Shown here piece by piece: positions 12,529-17,647 of a stretch of DNA of 17,647 bases. This stretch comes from MTP4 sp9310u (GTDB taxonomy: Archaea; Halobacteriota; Methanosarcinia; Methanosarcinales; Methanosarcinaceae): assembly GCA_030627005.1 (NCBI GenBank), contig DAOUSW010000065.1:1-17647 (forward strand), given 5' to 3'. A program made the translations under genes and the position numbers. The stretch's first letter is position 1; every line of letters begins with the position of its first letter. The notes under the pieces are model-generated. The model saw nothing but the letters and a program-made list of their open reading frames with translations. It was not told the DNA's origin and did not search any database.

Positions 12529-14736
12529 CCCAGAACGGATATCAGTAAAAAAGTGCTCATCATAACTCTTTTGATTTTTGCAGTGTTAACTGCTGCATTT
12601 ACATTTACCCATAATATGCAGCTATCTAATTTTTTGGAGCTTGAAGCGGGGGATACACTGGAGAATGTAGAGCGGGTCCAGAACGCCGTTGCCACAAAAC
12701 AGGGATACCTTGATTATAGCGTCCAGGACTGGGCGTGCTGGGACGACACCTGCCAGTTTGTCAAAGACCAGAACCAGGAATACATTGACGTTGACCTGCA
12801 AAATGAGACCCTGGCAGGAATTGATGTTAACCTCATGCTTTTTGTCAACGAATCCGGGACTCTTGTCTACGCAAAATCCATAGATATCGAGACCGAGGAA
12901 GAGGTGCCCATACCTGCCGGACTGCTGGAATTGATTGAAGACGGCACTCTCCTTACGGAAGAAGAGGACGATGAGATAAGCGGTTTTATTTTACTTGACG
13001 AGGGCCCGATGTTTATTGCCTGCCACCCTATTCTCACGACAAAATATGAAGGGCCTGTAAGGGGTACCCTCATTTTCGGAAGATACTTTGATAGCGGCCT
13101 TCTGGAATCTTTTAAAGAGCTTACCTGTTCTTCCCTGCTCATGTACAGGGTGGATGAGGAAATGCCCCCTGACTTTGTTAGTGAGTATTCAAAAGCTACA
13201 GAGGTCTCGAGGAGGATCATGGTAGAACCCCTGAGTGAAGAAAGGGTCGCCGGTTATTTTGAATTGAACGATATTGCAGGGGAACCTGCCCTCATTATCA
13301 GGGCGGATTTCCCCCGGGACCTTTATTCCCACGGGAAGAAAACCCTTGACTATATGTACTCTTTCCTGCTCCTGACAGGGCTTTTGACAGGGGTCGGAGT
13401 CAAGCTTGCCCTGGACCGCCTTTTTGTTTCAAGGTTAACTGACATTGACGATTTCGTAACAAGGGTCAGGGCTGAAAAAGACCTTTCGAAAAGGCTCGAG
13501 CTCAAAGACAATGATGAGCTTTTCAGGCTGTCCCGTGAGATCAACGGGATGTTGAACGAAATCGACCTGACGGAACAGGAGCTTCAAACCCAGGAACGGG
13601 AGAAGAAGGTCATCCTCGACTCACTTAACGAGCTGGTCGTGTTTGTGGACCCTGCTCTTAAAATTATCTGGGCTAACAAGGCTGCTCTGGAGCATATGGG
13701 AATGGAGCTCGAAGAGGCAGTTGGGCTTTCCCAGAGAGTTGCTCCCGGAGTAAGCAGCCAGGCTTTCGAATATCTGCACCTGGAAGAAGCCTTTGCAAGG
13801 AGTAAGAAAAAATCAGGGGAACTTTCGGCTGTTGACGGGACGGTGTGGTCAATCCAGGCGGTTCCCGTGACGGATGACGCCGGAAAGATCATAGGAATCC
13901 TGGAGACCTTGAGGGATGCCACGGAAAGCAAGAAAGCCGAGAAACTCTTTCAGGAAAAACAGATCGCTGAAGCTGAGAGCCGGACCAAGAGCGAATTCCT
14001 GGCCAACATGAGCCATGAACTGCGAACCCCCCTTAACTCGATTATAGGGTTCTCGGACCTCCTCTGTGAGCAGAGCTTTGGGAAACTTAATGAAAAACAG
14101 TTGAAATCCATGGGGAACATCTCCAAGAGTGGAAAGCACCTGCTGAACCTGATCAATGACATTCTGGACCTCTCCAAGGTAGAAGCCGGAAAGATGGAGC
14201 TGAAGTACAGCGAGTTCGAGCTTGCAGCTAAGCTTAACAGTGTAAAGTCCCTGCTGTCCCCCATAGCGTCCCGGAGAAGAATCGAAATCAAAATCCATGT
14301 TGACAGCGGGATTACAAGCATCCGTGCGGATGAAGCCCGCTTTGTCCAGGTCCTCTACAATCTCCTTGACAACGCCATAAAATTCTCAAACGAAAACGGG
14401 CTTGTAAAGGTCGAGGCGAAAAGGAAAGAAGATATGGTGGAAATAGCGGTTATAGACACAGGAATGGGCATTGAGGAAAAGGATCAGAGTAAACTCTTCA
14501 AACCTTTCAGCCAGGTCGATCCCTTCACTTCCAAAAAGTTCCAGGGTACCGGGCTTGGCCTTTCCCTGGTAAAGCAGATTGTCCAGCTCCACGGAGGCTA
14601 TATCTGGTTCAGGAGCAGGGCAGGGGATGGCAGCACCTTTGCTTTTACACTGCCGATAAACGGTAAAAAAGGAGCTATCACCGGTGATGAAGTAGGAAAG
14701 GGAGATAAAGTAGGAAAGGGAGATGAAGAGGCCTGA
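12526..14736 (+). CDS. Membrane sensor histidine kinase (CHASE4-HAMP-PAS-HisKA-HATPase)
   Basis: This 736-aa protein would sense an extracellular signal and autophosphorylate on His. Order: membrane helix at about 10-27; extracellular CHASE4-type domain to about 270, with the hallmark QDWACWDDTCQFV; second helix about 276-296; HAMP about 300-345; PAS about 362-475; HisKA with H497 in NMSHELRTPLN; N-box NLLDNAIKFS near 612; G1 VIDTGMGIEE near 643; F-box LFKPFSQVD; G2 GTGLGLSLV near 675. All kinase motifs are intact. The only in-frame start before TM1 is GTG at 12526; an in-frame TAA at 12511 closes the frame upstream. The C-terminus has a Gly/Lys/Glu tail from 18-bp repeats. No response regulator is adjacent, so the partner and signal are unknown. 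Confidence 0.94.
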   Translation: MPRTDISKKVLIITLLIFAVLTAAFTFTHNMQLSNFLELEAGDTLENVERVQNAVATKQGYLDYSVQDWACWDDTCQFVKDQNQEYIDVDLQNETLAGIDVNLMLFVNESGTLVYAKSIDIETEEEVPIPAGLLELIEDGTLLTEEEDDEISGFILLDEGPMFIACHPILTTKYEGPVRGTLIFGRYFDSGLLESFKELTCSSLLMYRVDEEMPPDFVSEYSKATEVSRRIMVEPLSEERVAGYFELNDIAGEPALIIRADFPRDLYSHGKKTLDYMYSFLLLTGLLTGVGVKLALDRLFVSRLTDIDDFVTRVRAEKDLSKRLELKDNDELFRLSREINGMLNEIDLTEQELQTQEREKKVILDSLNELVVFVDPALKIIWANKAALEHMGMELEEAVGLSQRVAPGVSSQAFEYLHLEEAFARSKKKSGELSAVDGTVWSIQAVPVTDDAGKIIGILETLRDATESKKAEKLFQEKQIAEAESRTKSEFLANMSHELRTPLNSIIGFSDLLCEQSFGKLNEKQLKSMGNISKSGKHLLNLINDILDLSKVEAGKMELKYSEFELAAKLNSVKSLLSPIASRRRIEIKIHVDSGITSIRADEARFVQVLYNLLDNAIKFSNENGLVKVEAKRKEDMVEIAVIDTGMGIEEKDQSKLFKPFSQVDPFTSKKFQGTGLGLSLVKQIVQLHGGYIWFRSRAGDGSTFAFTLPINGKKGAITGDEVGKGDKVGKGDEEA
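14686..14730 (+). repeat. 18-bp tandem repeat at the kinase C-terminus
   Basis: GATGAAGTAGGAAAGGGA, GATAAAGTAGGAAAGGGA and a partial GATGAAGAG encode DEVGKG, DKVGKG and DEE. The unit is in frame and adds a disordered charged tail beyond the kinase domain. Confidence 0.85.
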
Positions 14737-14772
14737 GCCCGGAATCTCTATCCTTTTCCCTGTTCCGGGTTT

Positions 14773-15405
14773 TTAAGCCATGAATTTTTCGGTTTCCGTT
14801 TCGAAACAGATCTGCAGGCTTTCAGCTCCCGATTCGTCTTTCAGCAGGTCCAACAGTTCTTGCAGGTAAAACACTTCACAGGGTTTTTTACCCTTCCTGT
14901 GGGTTTTTAGCTGGTCATAGTCAAAGCAAAGGTCATCGTAACTTACTACGTACCTGAACCACTCTGCCGGAACGGGAAGGGCTGAAAAAAGGGGTATTGC
15001 ATTTTTGAAATAGTTCCTGCATTCCTTTTTTTTCGAGAGCTGACACCAGCTGTCTATTATGAAATTAACTCCTTCCCCTTCAACTTTGAAAACAACAGGA
15101 TAGATCTTGCAGAGGATGGGCTTAAATTCCCGACATTCGCACTCGAAGGTTTTCCTATTTAAAAAAGGGCATAACCTTCCTAATTTCAATACATCAATTC
15201 GGGTCCCGTCATTCATTTCCAGGATATCCAGGTATAAGTCTTCGAATTCCCGGACGCTTATGCCCAACCTTGAGGCCATGTAATCTTTTTCTCCGGGCAG
15301 CAGGGTCCCGATCTTATTATGTTCGCATGCCCCTTCGCATTCCCTGCAAATATTAAAGGTTTTTCCGTTACTTCCACTAAATATATTATGAAAGTCATCA
15401 AACAT
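14773..15405 (-). CDS. YkgJ-family cysteine-cluster protein
   Basis: The protein carries the cysteine pattern of the YkgJ/UPF0153 family, thought to bind zinc or an iron-sulfur cluster: CRECEGAC near the start, then CPFL, ECECREFKPILCKIYP, with further cysteines in SWCQLSKKKEC and DLCFDY. The start chosen is the ATG ending at 15405 (210 aa). A TTG ending at 15432 extends it by nine residues and has GAGG directly against it, which is too close. The minus strand has AAATAATATTTATT near 15450-15465 as a possible TATA element. The gene converges on the histidine kinase with only 36 bp between. No biochemical role is established for this subfamily. Confidence 0.85.
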   Translation of the reverse strand: MFDDFHNIFSGSNGKTFNICRECEGACEHNKIGTLLPGEKDYMASRLGISVREFEDLYLDILEMNDGTRIDVLKLGRLCPFLNRKTFECECREFKPILCKIYPVVFKVEGEGVNFIIDSWCQLSKKKECRNYFKNAIPLFSALPVPAEWFRYVVSYDDLCFDYDQLKTHRKGKKPCEVFYLQELLDLLKDESGAESLQICFETETEKFMA

Positions 15406-15439
15406 GTTGATGGGAACTTTTTCAAAAATCAACCTCTAC

Positions 15440-16020
15440 CCCCCCCCAGGAATAAATATTATTTAGGACTTACGCAGTTGAACCAAAACCCAGTGGCATG
15501 AAACACCAAAATGTTTAAGGCTAATGCTCTTGATAAGGTCTCACGTGCTTGTTTTTTCTTCTCAAGTGCGTAACTTCTATTATTATCTTATCCCACTCAC
15601 ATACATTTTTGTCAAAGTTGTATATACATCTATGCCTGCCACTCGCTTTGTAGACAAATTCGAATATAAATGCGAATGTTATTTTCGAAATTACATATAA
15701 CAAGTGAAAATGGCAAAAGCCGTAAGAATTATGAGAAAATTTATGATGTGTTCCCATGGAAAATTATAAAACAGATGGCACTTACAATAATATTTACAAT
15801 AATATTTACAATAATACTAACAATATTTATTTTTATATGTGTATGTAAATTTTATTTTCAGCCGAATACCCCCCAGCTTTCTGCGGGGACGGACACTTCC
15901 CCGGGAAACGTTGATGAGATACGATTTCTCAAATCCATTTTTTGTTTGTTAATTTCTGCTCGAACTAAACCGTGTCAGGTCTATTGTCTCCTTTTACGGA
16001 GTTAAGGTACTAATTTTTGC
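15440..16020. other. mobile-element-like debris, no supported intact gene
   Basis: The stretch holds imperfect inverted copies of GACTTACGCAGTTGAA (15469-15484, against the minus strand near 15559-15576), resembling insertion-sequence ends. It also has 12-bp tandem repeats and a strong hairpin, CCCC-C-CAG, CTTT, CTG-C-GGGG (15869-15888). Two frames of 78 and 111 codons cross it, but neither has a convincing ribosome site or family match. Confidence 0.45.
15784..15830. repeat. 12-bp tandem repeat, about four units
   Basis: ACAATAATATTT occurs twice exactly (15784-15795, 15796-15807), followed by ACAATAATACTA and a partial ACAATATTTAT. On the plus strand one frame reads as an artificial hydrophobic run of Ile, Thr and Phe, which probably explains the apparent membrane helix there. 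Confidence 0.8.
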
Positions 16021-16027
16021 GAAAAAA

Positions 16028-16074
16028 CCGGGCGTCTCCGACGACCGGTGGGAGCCTGGGGTTCTAAGAACCTC
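16028..16074. other. two adjacent hairpins upstream of the omega-RNA
   Basis: The first is CCGG-G-CGTC, TCC, GACG-A-CCGG at 16028-16048. The second is GGGGTTC, TAA, GAACCTC at 16058-16074, with one G-U pair. GC-rich, closely spaced hairpins in AT-rich DNA suggest a structured RNA, perhaps the end of another IS200/IS605-type element. Confidence 0.45.
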
Positions 16075-16267
16075 CGCAAACTTCCATGTTGAGTTTTCAG
16101 AAAGTAACTCCAATGTGCCAGATTAGTATTTTTGATCCTGAAAAAAGATTCTGAACAAATATTCGGTTACAATGATAAAAAATCCCGAAGAATATACAAC
16201 TATACACTGGATCAAAATCTACACGGGACAGCCATGCGCTGTACAACTGACGTTCCAGAACTATGTA

Positions 16268-16578
16268 GTCAACTACCCCTCCCTAAAATCTAAGCCTTAT
16301 GGCTTAGATTTTAGAGTAAGGGGCTTGTCTAACAAGCCCTGGTTGACCAGATCCCCGATTAGGAGCTTAGGAAAATCGGGAAACGATAGGAACGAATATT
16401 AGTTACCCTGGAATGCCGCCTCAGTTTCAGGCTCTACGGAAGCAAGTTAAACAGTCCTGAGAGGTAGGGACAGTGCTTGCATCATCAAACCGTTCCATAT
16501 CAGATCGAGAGGAAGCCGGAAACCGGGATTGGCTCCACTAACCCGGCTACGCATAACCCTATTCATTAGGAGCAATTA
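16268..16578 (+). ncRNA. HEARO / omega-RNA of the IscB locus
   Basis: The ~310 nt directly upstream of iscB are free of convincing coding and dense in pairing, as in the HEARO RNA that guides IscB. Visible helices: GTCAAC (16268-16273) with GTTGAC (16342-16347), enclosing a long hairpin whose 14-bp stem (16283-16296 with 16301-16314) is closed by CCCCT/AGGGG (16276-16280 with 16319-16323); CTTGT/ACAAG (16324-16336); CCCGATT/AATCGGG (16354-16380); GCAAG/CTTGC (16442-16446 with 16476-16480), with an inner GTCC/GGAC; AGCCGG/CCGGCT (16514-16519 with 16543-16548). The RNA would reach the AGGAG ribosome site of iscB. In known IscB systems the guide lies at the 5' end, transcribed from DNA flanking the element. 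Exact ends are estimated. Confidence 0.75.
16568..16572 (+). promoter_or_regulatory. ribosome binding site of iscB
   Basis: AGGAG lies 9 nt before the ATG at 16582 and supports that start. It sits at the 3' edge of the omega-RNA, as expected when the RNA and the nuclease message share a transcript. Confidence 0.7.
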
Positions 16579-16581
16579 CAA

Positions 16582-17647
16582 ATGTTTGTATTTGTACTAA
16601 ACAAAGACGGAACCCCGCTCATGCCCACGAAACCGGCAAAGGCGAGGCTCTTGCTCAAAACAGGAAAAGCAAAAGTGGTCAGAACCACGCCCTTCACAAT
16701 CAAGTTACTTTTCGAGAGCAGTAACTACACTCAACCCGTGACTGCCGGAATGGACACGGGCTCGAAAACCGTAGGATGTGCCGCTATTGCTTCCGGAAAA
16801 GTGCTTTATCAGTCCGAAATCTACCTGAGAGAAAACGTTTCGAAAAAGATGGAACAACGGAAAATGTATCGGAGAAGCCGGAGGAGCAGGAAGACAAGAT
16901 ACAGGCCAGCAAGGTTTGACAACCGGGGAAATTCAAGGAGAGAAGGAAGATTGGCTCCTTCCATCAAAAGCAAATTTGAATCCCATCTCAGGGAAAAACG
17001 GTTTGTGGAATCCCTGCTTCCGGTAACGAAGTGGAAGGTAGAACTTGCTTCCTTTGATATCCACAAAATCAAAAACCCGGAGCTTTCAGGGACAGGGTAT
17101 CAGGAAGGGGACCTTAAAGGCTTCTACAATGTCAAGGCTTATGTCCTGCACAGGGACGGCTACACCTGCCAGCATTGCAGAGGAAAGTCAAAGGATTCCC
17201 GGCTACATTGCCATCACATCGTTTTCAGGTCAAAGCAGGGAACGGATACCCCGGATAACCTGATAATGCTCTGTGAAACCTGTCACACTGCCCTGCATTC
17301 CGGGGAATTCGAACTTTCAGGGAGAAGGTCAAACACGAAACATGCCACAGAAATTGGCATTGTCAAGTCCCGGATCAAGAAATCCGGCTGGAGCTTTGGG
17401 GAAGTGTTCGGGTACGAAACAAAATTCAAAAGAGAACAGGTTCTGGGACTCGAAAAAACGCATTATTTTGATGCGCTTGCTATCTGTTGTGGGGACAAAC
17501 AGAAGGTAGAACCGGATGATACGGTCTACTTCAAAAAACACGTTCCTGCGGGAGATTATCAGCAAAGAAAAGGGAAAAGGTCAGAGAAGAAAATACCTAC
17601 CGGAAAGCTGTTTGGGCTCAGGAAATTCGATCTTGTAAAAACAGAAA
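16582..17647 (+). CDS. iscB: IscB RNA-guided DNA endonuclease (partial, runs off window)
   Basis: The frame from ATG 16582 is open to the window end: 355 codons, C-terminus missing. Domains in order: PLMP domain with the literal motif PLMPT (residues 12-16); RuvC-I GMDTGSKTVG with D58; arginine-rich bridge helix about 93-111 (RRSRRSRKTRYRPARF); RuvC-II VELASFD with E154; HNH domain with C196/C199 and C231/C234 knuckles around LHCHHIVFRSK and DNLIMLC (H211, H212, N226); RuvC-III THYFDALAI with H294 and D297; then the start of the C-terminal target-adjacent-motif domain, FGLRKFDLV. All catalytic residues are present, so it is predicted active. IscB cuts double-stranded DNA guided by the omega-RNA, whose gene lies just upstream, and is the ancestor-type relative of Cas9. 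It is usually carried by IS200/IS605-like elements; no TnpA is in view. Confidence 0.95.
   Translation, partial: MFVFVLNKDGTPLMPTKPAKARLLLKTGKAKVVRTTPFTIKLLFESSNYTQPVTAGMDTGSKTVGCAAIASGKVLYQSEIYLRENVSKKMEQRKMYRRSRRSRKTRYRPARFDNRGNSRREGRLAPSIKSKFESHLREKRFVESLLPVTKWKVELASFDIHKIKNPELSGTGYQEGDLKGFYNVKAYVLHRDGYTCQHCRGKSKDSRLHCHHIVFRSKQGTDTPDNLIMLCETCHTALHSGEFELSGRRSNTKHATEIGIVKSRIKKSGWSFGEVFGYETKFKREQVLGLEKTHYFDALAICCGDKQKVEPDDTVYFKKHVPAGDYQQRKGKRSEKKIPTGKLFGLRKFDLVKTE

Noticed and set aside
15524..15757. A minus-strand 78-codon frame with GRHRCIYNFDK and EVTHLRRKNKHV, faintly like a RelE/ParE toxin C-terminus
   Set aside because: The match covers only the last ~40 residues, the upstream part is unlike any toxin, no antitoxin is adjacent, and the frame overlaps an inverted repeat.
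15670..16005. A plus-strand 111-codon frame with an apparent membrane helix
   Set aside because: The helix is produced by the 12-bp ACAATAATATTT repeat and there is no ribosome site; its C-terminal part is treated instead as possible TnpB debris.
16268..16347. Repeated hairpins considered as a CRISPR array
   Set aside because: There are no regularly spaced identical repeats with unique spacers; the pairing fits an IscB omega-RNA.
16172..16402. A plus-strand 76-codon frame upstream of iscB
   Set aside because: It runs through the perfect 14-bp hairpin and other helices of the omega-RNA, so structure explains the sequence better than coding.

Overview
The window looks like a piece of a Methanosarcina-type euryarchaeal chromosome. 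This is an inference from gene content and style: archaeal BRE/TATA promoters, fairly GC-rich genes separated by long AT-rich spacers, a CHASE4 histidine kinase, a sequon-rich exported protein and a cyclophilin.

Left part (1-8015): a complete tryptophan biosynthesis operon on the minus strand, transcribed trpC, (239-nt leader), trpB, trpA, trpD, trpF, trpE, trpG. Together the products convert chorismate to anthranilate (TrpE/TrpG), then through TrpD, TrpF and TrpC to indole-glycerol phosphate, and through TrpA/TrpB to tryptophan. A strong archaeal promoter lies upstream of trpC, with an inverted repeat containing TGTACA near the predicted transcription start. Unusually, short tandem repeats have been built into this operon at several points: a pentapeptide-repeat tail on TrpG, two low-complexity inserts in TrpE, four ATG-containing 12-bp repeats at the trpD start, and 14-bp repeats before trpB. 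A few codons of a convergent acidic-tailed gene are visible at the left edge.

Middle part (8016-11120): a small AT-rich gene of unknown function, a truncated YgjP/DUF45-type metallopeptidase remnant, a repeat-rich spacer, and a small exported protein with about ten N-glycosylation sequons.

Right-middle (11121-15405): a cyclophilin peptidyl-prolyl isomerase with a near-leaderless promoter; two abutting non-coding elements with terminal inverted repeats (about 400 and 240 bp, MITE-like); an orphan CHASE4-HAMP-PAS histidine kinase; and a convergent cysteine-rich YkgJ-type protein.

Right end (15406-17647): about 600 bp of mobile-element-like debris and hairpins, then a HEARO/omega-RNA locus directly in front of an IscB-type RNA-guided nuclease that runs off the window. 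IscB keeps the PLMP motif, RuvC I-III, arginine-rich bridge helix and HNH residues. This is the most interesting system in the window: an apparently intact archaeal IscB-omegaRNA unit, the family ancestral to Cas9.
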